Origin: WJLY01 sp964562405
GTDB taxonomy: Bacteria > Joyebacterota > Joyebacteria > Joyebacterales > Joyebacteraceae
Assembly: GCA_964562405.1 (NCBI GenBank)
Contig: CAZLTC010000008.1
Coordinates: forward strand, 1 to 63,070
Reading direction: 5' to 3'
DNA length: 63,070 bases
The position numbers and the translations under genes are program-made. The notes under the pieces were generated by a model. That model was not told the DNA's origin and did not search any database. It saw nothing but the letters and a program-made list of their open reading frames with translations. Of the stretch, positions 1 through 9,551 are shown one piece after another (within the stretch, counting starts at the first letter, position 1; each line of letters begins with the position of its first letter).

Positions 1-81
1 GGCGCGGACGTGTTCAAGGTGGTGCCGGCGCAGGACGCCCAGGTGGCGCGCTCGCCGCACACACAGAAGACGTCCGAATGA
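1..81 (+). CDS. 3' end of an unidentified CDS (partial)
   Basis: An open frame enters from the left edge and stops at TGA 79-81, giving 26 residues that end in HTQKTSE. Its stop overlaps the ATG of the next gene (ATGA, 78-81), as in the other tightly coupled genes of this window, so it is probably the tail of the gene upstream in the same operon. The fragment is too short to assign to a family, and I do not recognise it. Confidence 0.5.
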   Translation, partial: GADVFKVVPAQDAQVARSPHTQKTSE

Positions 82-1823
82 GAATCCCGCGACGCATTCG
101 GCCCTTGCTGGCGCTGGTTCTTTGCGTGGCTGCCGCGGTGGTCGCCGGAGCGCCTGGCGGCGCGACCGAGCCAGGTGCGACCGCACGACCCGTCCTGCCG
201 GCCGAGTGGAGATTGCCGGGCTACGACTCCGGGACCACGCTGTACGATCCCGTTCCGTCGTCGCCGGTATCGAAACCCTATGGACTCCGTGCCGCGCTGA
301 CGTTCGTGCCCCGGCAGTTCACGGATGAATCCCGTGGAAACGCGCTCTTCGCCGCCAGCATCGATGGTCCTTCCGAGCTCCGCATCATCGGGTCCGAGAA
401 CGCGGGCGCTCACGAGCGCGACGTCGCACACACCATGGCTTGGAACCCTGGGGGCGATTCCGAGGCTCAGCCCCTCTGCAGCGGACGCCTGCTCGCCGTC
501 TTCAGAGCGAAGCCAGCGCACGATCTGAGGTTGTTGTGCTGGGATCCTATACAGCAGTACGAGCCGGTTCCTGAAGCCTCGGGTCTGGTCGCATCAGACC
601 TGTTCGTGCTCAACTACCCGCGAGAGGCCAACTTGACCCAGCCGGAGTGCCTGAAGTCGGCGCTCCGACACGCCGCCCGAGGCGAGTCGCTTCACATCGA
701 TAACATCATTGAGACGGTGACGACGGACGGGGTCGTGGCCACGAAGACTCGCATGGATCCGTCGCACAACCCGTCCGTTGCGGTGGCGACCGTCCTCGGT
801 GAACGAACGGTCGGACTCGTGAGCTTCAACAGCGGGTATCAAGTGAGCGAGGCCCTGTATCGCGAGCTCACGTTGCCGCAGCTGAGGTCCACCGGCTTCG
901 AGTCACCTCGCGCCACTACCAGGTCGTACGGGAGCTTCCGTGGAATGCTGGCCATCGACCTGGGCAATGGAGAGGCCCTCTGGGAACGACGGCTCGGGAC
1001 GAATCCCCTGCCGGCCGCGTGTGGGGACCTGGACGGGGACGGAGTCGAGGAGATCGTCGTTCCAGTGCACGCTCCCTCCAATGGGATAAGCGCCTGCGGG
1101 ACGACCGACTCAGGCTGCGCGTACGTGCTCTGCCTCGATCTGGACGGCAGCGAGATATGGAGGCACCGAACAGTAGGGCCTTACATGAGCACTCTCACAG
1201 CCGTCGGCAACGTGCGCGGTGGCGATGCGCTGGAGGTGGTCGCAACGAGCGGGACTCCAAGGGACGTCGAAGCAGGATCCGTCACGGTGTTTGACGGCGC
1301 CGGCACGGTGCTGGCGGAGAGCCTCGTCGTGGGAAGCGCGGCGGGGCTGGTGCTCGCCGACCTCGACCGAGACGGTCTTCAGGAAATCATCACCGGTGAC
1401 ACCGGAGGAAGACTGGTTGCCTACGACGGCGAGCTGAGCGTCGTCCGCGCAACGGTTGGGACCGATCATCCGGGATACGAGCGCAGCAGGCTCAGACCCT
1501 TAGCAGCCAACGACATCGATGGCGACGGCGACATCGAAATCGTGGCTCTCTCTATAGGATGGACGCAGCGCGTCTGGAATCCGATCCTGCCTGGACCGGG
1601 TCTCAAGATGGACCCAGTGTCGTATGTGGTGATACTCAACGAGGAACTTGAGGAAGAGGCGCGCGCGCCGTTCTACGCCGAGAGAGTGCGGGGAAGGGGT
1701 CCCGGTCCATTGAACTGCGTTGTGGCGGACGTGAACGGGGATGGGGTCAACGAGGTCGTATTGGGGATGGCCGACGACGAATGGTCCGTGTTCGAGATCG
1801 TGGAGCAGGAGGTTGCGCCGTGA
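78..1823 (+). CDS. Secreted FG-GAP/VCBS-type repeat protein
   Basis: A 581-residue protein with an N-terminal signal peptide (basic MRIPRRIR, hydrophobic core to about residue 25, AGA-type cleavage region), so it is probably exported. Four calcium-loop motifs of the D-x-D-x-D-G type followed by E-I/V-V lie near residues 316 (DLDGDGVEEIV), 428 (DLDRDGLQEII), 478 (DIDGDGDIEIV) and 551 (DVNGDGVNEVV). These are typical of integrin-like FG-GAP beta-propellers. No enzymatic motif is visible. The stop overlaps the GTG of the histidine kinase downstream (GTGA), so the two are translationally coupled. An extracellular ligand-binding or sensory partner role for the kinase is inference. Confidence 0.75.
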   Translation: MRIPRRIRPLLALVLCVAAAVVAGAPGGATEPGATARPVLPAEWRLPGYDSGTTLYDPVPSSPVSKPYGLRAALTFVPRQFTDESRGNALFAASIDGPSELRIIGSENAGAHERDVAHTMAWNPGGDSEAQPLCSGRLLAVFRAKPAHDLRLLCWDPIQQYEPVPEASGLVASDLFVLNYPREANLTQPECLKSALRHAARGESLHIDNIIETVTTDGVVATKTRMDPSHNPSVAVATVLGERTVGLVSFNSGYQVSEALYRELTLPQLRSTGFESPRATTRSYGSFRGMLAIDLGNGEALWERRLGTNPLPAACGDLDGDGVEEIVVPVHAPSNGISACGTTDSGCAYVLCLDLDGSEIWRHRTVGPYMSTLTAVGNVRGGDALEVVATSGTPRDVEAGSVTVFDGAGTVLAESLVVGSAAGLVLADLDRDGLQEIITGDTGGRLVAYDGELSVVRATVGTDHPGYERSRLRPLAANDIDGDGDIEIVALSIGWTQRVWNPILPGPGLKMDPVSYVVILNEELEEEARAPFYAERVRGRGPGPLNCVVADVNGDGVNEVVLGMADDEWSVFEIVEQEVAP

Positions 1824-4507
1824 CCAGGATCGCGTTCGTCTGCCTGATGGTCGCCCTGAAGGCGGAACTCGCTGTCGGCGCCGGTGCGCTGCCCGCCGAG
1901 ATACTGAGCGAGACCGTGCTCTCACAGTATGCGGCTCTCCCGACCTGCGCGACGCACGGGGGAGAACCCCTGGTGTCAGACCGCGCGGCCGGCAAGAGCG
2001 ACCTCATCGTTGGTTATGACGACGGCGCGATAGTGATCTTCCAGTTCGACTCGCTGAATCTCAACACGCCTGCGTTCACCGTGCGCCTGCCGGGCGGCCG
2101 GCCGGTCGATGACATCTGCGGTATCAGGCCGCTCTCTCACCGGTCGGCCAGACAGGACGCGTTCGTAATCGCCCTGCAGGGGCGAGACCTTACGCTCGTC
2201 AGCACGGAGTCCATCAGGGCACTGGACACACGGGCGCTTCCGGCTACGTCGGACGGGTATCGTCTGGCCGTCATCGATGCGTCGCAGAGGACGTTCGTTC
2301 ACGATGGCGAGTCGATCTTCGAGATCCGCGACGTTCCCGACGCGGACGGCTGGTCTCTCGACATGCGCCGTATCTCCGGACCCGGCAGGCTCACCTCCGT
2401 TATCACGCTTTCCGACAGACTGCTCCTGGTCGGCGAGACCGATGTGACTGAGATCTCCGGAGCGGGGACGGAGACGCTCCCCATAGATATGGAGGCGCCG
2501 GGCGCGCCTGATAGCCTTGTATGTTCGTGCGGCTCATCCGACTGGATCGCGTTCGCGTACGCGTCCGGCGAGTCGGGCCGAGCGTCTGTCTACAGGCGAA
2601 TGGGCGACGAGTGGTCGCCCTGGTCGACGACCGGATTGCCCGGCGTTCCAAGCGCCGCGGCCGCGTACGACGACACGACGGCGGCGTTTGCGGGCGGACT
2701 CACGAGCGCCGCCGGCGACGCGATAGGCTGGATAGCCCTGGTCGACATTAGCGGCAACGTGCGCGCGCGGTCCGATCACCCTGTCCCGGTGGCGTACCTT
2801 GCCGTCCTTGATGATTGGGTCGTGGCTCACGGGAAGCGCAGCAACTTGTCCGTGTACACAAGATCCCTGGACCCGATCTGGGACCACGCCTCCATGGTCA
2901 TACCTGTGGCTCTCTTGGTGCAGAACTTCGACGGCCTCGGCTATGAGGATGTAGCAGTTGTGGGAGCCGAGGAGCAGGGCCGCAAGCGTGCCGAGATCGA
3001 CTCCATGCGCGTGTTGCTTGACCGTCCGGACCTGTTCGCGGACGCCGAGATCATCGGGGCCAACCCCGACGGTTCCGGCGGGATCTACTACCGCCTCGCA
3101 TCCCGTGCCGTGCTGTTTCTCAACAACAGGGAACGCTTCGAGAGCGTTCTGGCCATAGAGTCGGTGCGCGCCCGTGCGGCCCTGGCGGAAGGCCGGTCGG
3201 ACGAGGCCCGCCCGGCCGCGATGGAGGCCCGCGCTGCTGCTGCGGCCCTGGGGCTCCGGTCCGAGGTTCGCGAACAGACCAGCGTGCTCGTCGAGAGCCG
3301 CTACCTCCCTGTTCGGCGCCGGCGCATGTACATCTGGTCCGCCGCACTCCTCGCGGCTGGCATCTGGATCTCCGCGCTGTATCTGCGAGACAGGACCGAC
3401 CGCGCTGGTGTCGGGATGGCATCGGCCGGCGCCCTCCTGATCGCGGCGATCGTCGGGTACGTGCTCCGCCGTCCTCCGCAGTTCGGCCTTCTGTTCCTGG
3501 GCGGCGCCGTTCCCCTGGTCGCGCTTGCCGTCACGGCCGGGCGCCGGAGCCTGCAGTACGCTGCCCTTGCGCCCGGCGCCCCGATTGAGGAGCTGAGCCG
3601 TGGCATCATGGGGTTCCGACATGGAGGTCAGGGCGACTTCAGTCCCGAACTCGGTGGCAAGGTGAGCGATGATGCCAGGAAGAACATCACCCAGCTGGCG
3701 TACCTCGCCAGGGAGATGATGGACGCGCGGGACGTTCCCGAGCGGTTCGATGCGATGAAGCGCGTGCTCGCGAAGAGCGCCGCCACGTTCCGTGAGTCCG
3801 TGATGCCCGAGATCTCGCATTTGGCCGCCCTCGGTCGGAGCATCGGCTTCATGGTCGAACGGCTCAACAGGATGGAGGCGGCGTCGGCGAGCATCGACCG
3901 GGCGCTGACATCGATCCTCGCGGAAACGCCGCCCGGAGAGAGTGAGTTCGCGGAGCGTCTTCGCGAGATCAAGGACTCCCGCCAGGCTCTCGTCGACTCG
4001 GCCGAGGCCGTGTGCGAAGCGGTGGTGGCGAACCCGGGCTGTTCACTGAACTCGGTGCTCGACGATCTCATGGATCTACGTTCCGACTTCTTGTCGAAGC
4101 ACTCGGTCGGCGTGAGGTTCGAGTCGGACGTGGACCGCGAGACCGACGCTGTAAGGGGCTCACGCTACGTCCTCTTCACAGTGTTCGAGAACGTCGTGAC
4201 GAACGCCGTCATGGCAATGAAACAGACAAACGAGCGAAGTCTGGGCATCACCGCACAGGAAGACGGCGCGGCGTGCGTCGTCGTAGTGACAGACAACGGT
4301 CGTGGCATGAGCGACGAGGAACTCGGACGTGTCTTCGAAGAGAAGAACGGATCCGAGGAGGGTGGCTTCGGCCTTCCATACTCACGCCGGGTTCTGCGGC
4401 GGCTCGGGGGGAACATGTCCATCGTGAGCGAGCCCGGAGTCGGGACAGAGGTCACGGTGTCAATACCGCGCTGGAGCGCAGTGTGCGATGGAGATGACAA
4501 TGGGTGA
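1820..4507 (+). CDS. Membrane sensor histidine kinase with extracytoplasmic beta-propeller-like region
   Basis: 895 residues from GTG 1820, chosen because GGAG lies 11 bases upstream and the GTGA overlap couples it to the previous gene. A signal-like N-terminus is followed by about 470 residues of propeller-like sequence. An Ala-rich helical stretch comes next, then three closely spaced membrane segments near residues 502-521, 530-549 and 555-574. The C-terminus is a GHKL ATPase: N box ENVVTNAVMAM near 790, G1 box DNGRGMS near 825, G2 box GGFGLPYS near 848. The phospho-acceptor helix is poorly conserved; a candidate is the His in EISHLAALG. It is followed immediately by an NtrC-type regulator, so the pair is probably a two-component system. 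The signal sensed is unknown. Confidence 0.85.
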   Translation: MTRIAFVCLMVALKAELAVGAGALPAEILSETVLSQYAALPTCATHGGEPLVSDRAAGKSDLIVGYDDGAIVIFQFDSLNLNTPAFTVRLPGGRPVDDICGIRPLSHRSARQDAFVIALQGRDLTLVSTESIRALDTRALPATSDGYRLAVIDASQRTFVHDGESIFEIRDVPDADGWSLDMRRISGPGRLTSVITLSDRLLLVGETDVTEISGAGTETLPIDMEAPGAPDSLVCSCGSSDWIAFAYASGESGRASVYRRMGDEWSPWSTTGLPGVPSAAAAYDDTTAAFAGGLTSAAGDAIGWIALVDISGNVRARSDHPVPVAYLAVLDDWVVAHGKRSNLSVYTRSLDPIWDHASMVIPVALLVQNFDGLGYEDVAVVGAEEQGRKRAEIDSMRVLLDRPDLFADAEIIGANPDGSGGIYYRLASRAVLFLNNRERFESVLAIESVRARAALAEGRSDEARPAAMEARAAAAALGLRSEVREQTSVLVESRYLPVRRRRMYIWSAALLAAGIWISALYLRDRTDRAGVGMASAGALLIAAIVGYVLRRPPQFGLLFLGGAVPLVALAVTAGRRSLQYAALAPGAPIEELSRGIMGFRHGGQGDFSPELGGKVSDDARKNITQLAYLAREMMDARDVPERFDAMKRVLAKSAATFRESVMPEISHLAALGRSIGFMVERLNRMEAASASIDRALTSILAETPPGESEFAERLREIKDSRQALVDSAEAVCEAVVANPGCSLNSVLDDLMDLRSDFLSKHSVGVRFESDVDRETDAVRGSRYVLFTVFENVVTNAVMAMKQTNERSLGITAQEDGAACVVVVTDNGRGMSDEELGRVFEEKNGSEEGGFGLPYSRRVLRRLGGNMSIVSEPGVGTEVTVSIPRWSAVCDGDDNG

Positions 4508-5867
4508 GAGACCGGACGCCAGGAAGAAGCTGCTCCTTGTGGATGACAGCGTTCCGTTCCTTGAGGCGGCCAACGCGGTGCTGTCCGCTGACTTCGAGGT
4601 CGCAAGCGTTTCCGACCCCGCGGACGTCCTGGACGCGTGCAGGAGGGAAGAACCCGACGCCGTGCTTCTCGACCTCTACTTTGACGGCGCTCCACGGGGT
4701 TTCGACATCCTGAGCGAGCTTCTGAGTGAGTATCCGTTCCTGCCGGTGATCATGTGGACCGAGTCGGAGTCGATGGACGAGGAACTCAGGTCGCAGGAAC
4801 TCGGAGCGTTTCACCACGTGAGGAAGGACGCCCGGCCGGGAGACGTCGTGGTGGTCGTGGACGCGGCCCTAAGACGCCGACGGGTGCTCATCCAGGACGA
4901 GACTCTGAGAACCGAGGAGGACAAGCGCTGGGGCGAGTTCGTGTACGCAAGCTCGTCGATGGACCGTGTCTTCCGTGGCCTGGAGAAGATCGCGGCGTCA
5001 GACCAGTCCGTGCTGATAACCGGCGAGACCGGCGTCGGAAAGGGACTCCTGGCGAGGGAGATCCACAGGCGCAGCTCGAGGGCGGGCGGCCCTTTCAGAG
5101 TCGTCGAATGCGCCTCGCTGCCCGACACGATCGTAGAGAACGAGCTGTTCGGTCACGAGCGCGGCGCCTACACGGGAGCGGTCTCGCAGCAGATAGGGAG
5201 CTGCGAGGCGGCCGACGGTGGCACGCTGTTCCTCGACGAGATAGGCGACATGCCGTTGGTCTCTCAGGCCAAGCTCCTGCGGCTGGCCGACGAGGGCAGG
5301 TTCAAACGCCTGGGCGGCACCCGAGAGCAGTCGGTGAACATTAGGATCGTGGCTGCCACGAACCACGATCTCGAAACCGAGGTCGAATCCGGGACCTTCC
5401 GAAAGGACCTCTTCTACAGGCTCAACACGTTCCATTTGAACATCCCTCCACTTCGGGAGAGGAGGGAGGACATCGTTCCTCTCGCGAGGCACTTCGCGGC
5501 CGCTTCTGCCAGGGGCGGGCGAAGTGGGTTCACGCTCTCTCCCGGGGCCGAGATGTACCTCCAGTCCCAGAGCTGGGAGGGCAACGCCAGAGAACTCCTG
5601 CACGCCGTCGAGCGCGCCTGCGTTCTCGCGGCCGACACCGTGCTCAAGCCCCAGGATGTGGCTTTGCCCGGCCGCGAGGCCAAGGCTCCACCGGACTACG
5701 AGACTGCCAAGGAGAGGACCCTCCTCGACCTCAAGCGTACTCTGACGAGCGAGGCGCTCAGGCGAAACGACGGGAACATCACCGCCGCAGCGGAGGAGCT
5801 GGGTGTATCGAGGCAGACCTTCCATCGCTTCCTCCGGGAGACGGGGTTGAGCGACACGGACGAATAG
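4500..5867 (+). CDS. Sigma-54-dependent response regulator (NtrC family)
   Basis: 455 residues from ATG 4500, which has GGAG 7 bases upstream; in-frame ATGs at 4488 and 4494 are alternatives. The receiver domain has the acidic pair in LLVDDS and the phospho-acceptor Asp near residue 57 (LLDLYFD). The central AAA+ domain has Walker A GETGVGKG near 174, the sigma-54 contact loop as GAYTGA near 221 (Tyr variant of GAFTGA) and Walker B GGTLFLDEIGD near 240. The C-terminus is a Fis-type helix-turn-helix (NITAAAEELGVSRQTFHRFL near 426). It overlaps the upstream kinase gene by 8 bases, so the kinase is its likely partner. Targets cannot be read from this window. Confidence 0.93.
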   Translation: MGERPDARKKLLLVDDSVPFLEAANAVLSADFEVASVSDPADVLDACRREEPDAVLLDLYFDGAPRGFDILSELLSEYPFLPVIMWTESESMDEELRSQELGAFHHVRKDARPGDVVVVVDAALRRRRVLIQDETLRTEEDKRWGEFVYASSSMDRVFRGLEKIAASDQSVLITGETGVGKGLLAREIHRRSSRAGGPFRVVECASLPDTIVENELFGHERGAYTGAVSQQIGSCEAADGGTLFLDEIGDMPLVSQAKLLRLADEGRFKRLGGTREQSVNIRIVAATNHDLETEVESGTFRKDLFYRLNTFHLNIPPLRERREDIVPLARHFAAASARGGRSGFTLSPGAEMYLQSQSWEGNARELLHAVERACVLAADTVLKPQDVALPGREAKAPPDYETAKERTLLDLKRTLTSEALRRNDGNITAAAEELGVSRQTFHRFLRETGLSDTDE

Positions 5868-6183
5868 GCCATCCCGGCGTATGCGAAACGGGCCGGATCG
5901 TAGCGGGAACCTTCCTAAGGAGTAACGCGGAGACGACACGGGGCGGGCCCGTCACAAGGGCGTCGTGGAGCGGCCGGTCCGCTCACCGTTCCACGATCAC
6001 GACGGACTCCCCGCCGATGGCCATGCCGGCCGCGTGGGGCTTCGTCCGCGGAAGCCATAACCTCTCACCAGAGAAGGTGTTGCGCTCCAGGAGACATCGC
6101 AACCGTGCGCGACCCATTCCGGCACCAACCTTGCCCCCATCGTGAGCAGAGCGGGCAGCGCGGCCGCTGGATCGGAGGGCAAC
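5868..6183. other. Intergenic region with no recognised element
   Basis: About 315 bases between the sigma-54 activator and the lone receiver protein. I see only weak inverted repeats near 5931-5966. No clear sigma-70 or sigma-54 promoter and no RNA gene are visible. A short minus-strand open frame (5983-6273) runs through it but has no ribosome-binding site and overlaps the receiver gene, so it is not called. Confidence 0.4.
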
Positions 6184-6636
6184 GTGCGGATCCTGGTCGT
6201 TGACGACGACGTCCAGTTCACGAGCCATCTGCTGAGCGTGAAGCCAAGGACCGCCGACGTGGAGGTCGTTCACGACACGTACTCGGCGATGGAGAAGCTG
6301 AGACTCACCGAGCCCGATGTGGTCGTCCTGGACATGCGAATGGCCCCTCTGCTTGCTCCCGACGCGGCCAGCGAGGGGCTCGCGATCCTGGGGGCCATTC
6401 GGGGCGGACGCCGGGGACGACTCCCGGTGGTCGTGGTGACCGAATCGAGCGACGCCGACACGCTTGCGTGGTGTGAGAGTCTCGGTGCCGACGCCGTCCT
6501 GCAGAAGGCCGACGGGTTGAAACAGGTCTTCGAGGCCGCTAGCAGGGCCGTGCTCGCGACCTCCCTTGACGCGGGGCAGAAGGTGGACGGAGAGGGCCCG
6601 GTCGAAGGTGGCCCCAGCGAGAGCCGCGCGGGCTGA
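6184..6636 (+). CDS. Stand-alone response-regulator receiver domain protein
   Basis: 150 residues from GTG 6184, chosen because GGAGGG ends 5 bases upstream; a GTG at 6142 would add 14 unconserved residues. The CheY-like fold shows the acidic cluster VVDDD near the N-terminus, the phospho-acceptor Asp in VVVLDMRM and the switch Thr in VVVTESS. The C-terminal 30 residues are charged and probably disordered. No output domain is present, so it may pass phosphate on or act by protein contact. A strong hairpin terminator follows. It lies about 315 bases after the two-component pair, and whether it belongs to that pathway is inference. Confidence 0.85.
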   Translation: MRILVVDDDVQFTSHLLSVKPRTADVEVVHDTYSAMEKLRLTEPDVVVLDMRMAPLLAPDAASEGLAILGAIRGGRRGRLPVVVVTESSDADTLAWCESLGADAVLQKADGLKQVFEAASRAVLATSLDAGQKVDGEGPVEGGPSESRAG

Positions 6637-6660
6637 CGCCGCGCCGGCAGTTCATCACAA

Positions 6661-6715
6661 ACAGCGCAGAAGAGACCAGAAGCCCGGGCGGCATACGCCC
6701 GGGCGCGCTGTTTGG
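6661..6715 (+). terminator. Rho-independent-type terminator after the receiver gene
   Basis: A perfect 9-bp GC stem (GCCCGGGCG at 6682-6690, CGCCCGGGC at 6696-6704) with loop GCATA is extended by outer arms ACAGCGC (6661-6667) and GCGCTGT (6705-6711). TTTGGTT follows. It separates the signalling genes from the catabolic island. Confidence 0.75.
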
Positions 6716-6764
6716 TTGACCCGCCGCGCCGCGCCGCGACCGTAACCCCACACCAGGAACATTG

Positions 6765-6794
6765 TTGACGCCCCTTCCAAGGGCATGATAGCAT
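6765..6794 (+). promoter_or_regulatory. Sigma-70-type promoter for the cobO-led island
   Basis: TTGACG at 6765-6770 and TAGCAT at 6789-6794 are separated by 18 bases, just after the terminator and about 115 bases before the cobO start. The short leader shows no cobalamin riboswitch that I can recognise. Confidence 0.55.
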
Positions 6795-6908
6795 CTTGAG
6801 GCTGGTTCCGTTCCAACCCGCGCGGCGGCCGCCGACGACCGCGCAATCGGACATATCGATCAGGCTTAGACCGGCAACTACACCGACTCTTCCAACCCGG
6901 AGGTGTCT

Positions 6909-7436
6909 GTGCCAGACCGGCGCGGTACGGTTCAGGTCTACACAGGAGACGGGAAGGGCAAGACGACCGCCGCCCTCGGACAGGCTCTGAGAGCTGTCGG
7001 GCACGACCTATCCGTATACGTTGTGCAGTTCATGAAGGGTAGCCCGAACTACGGCGAGTTGGCCTCGGCCGCCCGGCTTCCCAACTTCACGATCGAGCAG
7101 TCCGGCCGCGACGAGTTCGTCGACAAGAAGAACCCCGCACAGATAGACATCGACCTGGCCCGGAAGGGCCTCGCCCGGGCGCGCGAGGTCCTGACAGGGG
7201 GCAGCTACGACCTCGTCATTCTGGATGAGCTTAACGTCGCCCTGGATTTTGGGCTCGTCTCGCTCGAGGACGTCCTCGACCTCATCCGCTCGCGCCCGCC
7301 ACATGTGGAACTCATCATCACCGGGCGCGCCGCGCATCCGGAGGTCGTCAAGATCGCGGACCTCGTGAGCGAGGTCCTGAACATCAAGCATCACTACGAC
7401 GCCGGCGTGCAGGCGCGCGAGGGCGTCGAGTACTGA
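6909..7436 (+). CDS. cobO: Corrinoid (cob(I)alamin) adenosyltransferase, CobO/BtuR family
   Basis: Transfers the adenosyl group of ATP to reduced corrinoid to make the adenosylcobalamin needed by the two mutases downstream. 175 residues from GTG 6909, chosen over GTG 6903 because GGAGG at 6899-6903 gives a proper 5-base spacing. The P-loop GDGKGKTT lies at residues 13-20, followed by family motifs VQFMKG, VILDELNVAL and the C-terminal IKHHYDAG. The Walker B region and length fit CobO. It is the first gene after the promoter at 6765 and is followed 7 bases later by meaB, which fits a supply-and-protection pair for B12-dependent mutases. Confidence 0.94.
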   Translation: MPDRRGTVQVYTGDGKGKTTAALGQALRAVGHDLSVYVVQFMKGSPNYGELASAARLPNFTIEQSGRDEFVDKKNPAQIDIDLARKGLARAREVLTGGSYDLVILDELNVALDFGLVSLEDVLDLIRSRPPHVELIITGRAAHPEVVKIADLVSEVLNIKHHYDAGVQAREGVEY

Positions 7437-7443
7437 GGAGAAC

Positions 7444-8400
7444 GTGGGCGGAAGCCAGGTCGACCGGATGCTCGAGAGGTTCTTCGCCGGTGAGGTGACC
7501 GGCCTCGCCAGGGCGATAACCTGGATCGAGAACGAGGACGAGCGTGGGCGCGAGGTCCTGGACGCGGTCTATCCGAGGACGGGCAAGGCCTACCGCATCG
7601 GCATCTCGGGCCCACCGGGTGCCGGCAAGAGCACGCTCGTCGACACGCTCACGGAGCACTTGCTCGACCGCGGAAAGACCGTGGGCATCATAGCGGTCGA
7701 CCCGACGAGCCCGTTCACTGGCGGCGCGCTTCTGGGCGACCGCATACGGATGCAGCGCCTGGGCACGCGCGAGGGCGTCTTCATCCGCAGCATGGCCACG
7801 CGCGGCGGGTTGGGCGGACTCTCGCGCACCGCGACGAGCGTCGCCGCCGCGATGGACGCCTTCGGCCTCGACTACGTCATCTTCGAGACCGTGGGCGTGG
7901 GCCAGTCCGAGCTGGACATCGCCGACGCTGCCGACACGACCGTCATCGTTCTCGTTCCGGAGTCGGGCGACAGCATCCAGGCCATGAAGGCCGGCCTCAT
8001 GGAGATCGGCGAGATCTTCGTCGTCAACAAGGCCGACCGCGAGGGCGCCGACATGACCGTCCAGGAGATCATGTCGATGCTGACGCTCAAGAGCGGCTCG
8101 GGCGGCTGGGAGCCTCCGGTCCAGAAGACCGTGGCTTCCGTCGGAGAGGGCATTCCCGGGCTGGCCGACGCCATCGGCAGCCACGGGGAGTTCCTTCTGA
8201 CGAACGGGCTCCTGGCGGAGCGCAGACGGAGACACTTCGTGTCGCAGGTCAGGGAGATCGTCGTGGCAGAACTCGAACGCGACCTCTACGCGCGGCTGGG
8301 CGACAACGCGCGCCTCGACTCGATGGTTGGGGACGTGTCGAAAGGGCACCGTTCACCGTACGTGATAGCGAGAGAGGTCTTGGACGGAATAGTGAGATAG
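7444..8400 (+). CDS. meaB: MeaB-type GTPase, chaperone of acyl-CoA mutases
   Basis: A G3E-family P-loop GTPase that gates adenosylcobalamin transfer to, and protects, B12-dependent acyl-CoA mutases. 318 residues from GTG 7444 with GAGGAG upstream. The P-loop GPPGAGKST starts at residue 56. The family signatures DPTSPFTGGALLGDR, the RSMATRG loop, the ETVGVGQSE switch and the NKADRE guanine-specificity motif are all present. The length fits MeaB/ArgK. It sits between cobO and the acyl-CoA dehydrogenase, ahead of two mutase large subunits (14583 and 22677), either or both of which could be clients. Confidence 0.95.
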   Translation: MGGSQVDRMLERFFAGEVTGLARAITWIENEDERGREVLDAVYPRTGKAYRIGISGPPGAGKSTLVDTLTEHLLDRGKTVGIIAVDPTSPFTGGALLGDRIRMQRLGTREGVFIRSMATRGGLGGLSRTATSVAAAMDAFGLDYVIFETVGVGQSELDIADAADTTVIVLVPESGDSIQAMKAGLMEIGEIFVVNKADREGADMTVQEIMSMLTLKSGSGGWEPPVQKTVASVGEGIPGLADAIGSHGEFLLTNGLLAERRRRHFVSQVREIVVAELERDLYARLGDNARLDSMVGDVSKGHRSPYVIAREVLDGIVR

Positions 8401-8451
8401 CGTGCAGCTGGTCGGGCCGCAACGGGCCCGGAACCGAAGGGAGAAGGAAGC

Positions 8452-9551
8452 ATGGATTTCGCGCTCACCCAGGACCAGAAGATGGTCCGTGACATGGTAC
8501 GCGAGTTCGCGGAGAAAGAGCTGGAGCCGATCGCGGCAGAGATCGACGAGAGCCGTGAGTTTCCCACGGCGACGCTCAAGAAGATGGCGGGGCTTGGCCT
8601 CATGGGTGTGGTGATCCCCGAGCAGTACGGCGGGGCCGGGATGGACTTCACGACGCTCGCCATCATCTGCGAGGAGATTTCGCGCGTGTGCGCGTCGCAC
8701 GGGGTCATCACCGCGGTCAACAACTCGCTGTGCGCGTATCCTATCTACTTCTTCGGCACCGAGGAGCAGCGCAAGAAGTACCTGCCCGACCTCTGCTCCG
8801 GCAAGAAGTTCGGCGCCATCGGCATCACCGAGCCGAACGCCGGCTCCGACCCGGCCTCTATGGAGACCACGGCGGTCGACAAGGGCGACCACTACGTCAT
8901 GAACGGCACGAAGGCGTGGATCACCAACGGCCAGGCCGCCGACACGTTCGTCATCTTTGCGTACACCAACCCTGAAGAGCGCCACAAGGGCATGAGCGCC
9001 TTCATCGTCGAGAAGGACTTCAAGGGCTTCAGCGTCGGCAAGCACGAGAACCTGATGGGCATCCGGGCGACGGGCAACTGCGAACTCATCATGGACGACT
9101 GCATCGTCCCTAAGGACAACCTGCTTGGCGGGGAGGGCGACGGCTTCAAGGTCGTCATGCACACGCTCGACGTCTCCCGCATCGACATCGGTGCCCAGGG
9201 CGTGGGCATCTCCCAGGGCGCGCTCGACGCGGCCATCAAGTACTCGAAGGAGCGCGTCCAGTTCGGGAAGCCCATTTGCGAGTTCGAGATGGTGCAGGAC
9301 ATGATCGCGCAGATGTCGGCCCAGGTCGATGCGGCCAGGCTCCTGGTCTACCGTGCTGCGTCGATGAAGGACGCGGGCGTCAAGAGGTTCACGCGCGAGG
9401 CGGCCATAGCCAAGTACTTCGCGGCGGAGACCGCGGTCGCTGTAACTAGGATGGCGGTCCAGATCCACGGGGGGAACGGCTACTCGAAGGACTACGCCGT
9501 CGAGCGCATGTATCGCGACGCCAAGATCGTTGAGATCTACGAGGGAACGAG
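8452..9551 (+). CDS. Acyl-CoA dehydrogenase, short-chain/butyryl-type (3' end lost in gap)
   Basis: An FAD enzyme that oxidises acyl-CoA to enoyl-CoA and passes electrons to ETF. About 367 residues are visible before the N gap; the usual length is about 380, so only a dozen residues are missing. The start at 8452 has GGGAGAAGGA just upstream. Motifs include GCA-type substrate-loop sequence GAIGITEPNAGSD, W-x-TNG (KAWITNG) and the C-terminal IYEGTS, with the catalytic Glu at residue 364 as in short/medium-chain enzymes. Adjacent Etf and Hdr-like genes fit its role as electron donor. The substrate is uncertain; butyryl-CoA fits the mutase context. Confidence 0.9.

Noticed and set aside
2534..3820. 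Long minus-strand open frame opposite the histidine kinase
   Set aside because: A typical shadow in GC-rich DNA: Arg/His/Asp-rich composition, no domain, and antiparallel to a well-supported gene. Many similar frames elsewhere (for example 44640-46760 opposite ileS) were rejected for the same reason.
5983..6273. Minus-strand open frame ending GMAIGGESVVIVER
   Set aside because: No ribosome-binding site and it overlaps the receiver gene. The resemblance to a protein C-terminus is too short to support a gene or pseudogene.
6795..6908. Cobalamin riboswitch in the cobO leader
   Set aside because: The leader is only about 110 bases and I see no B12-box or matching arms. A covariance search could still be run.
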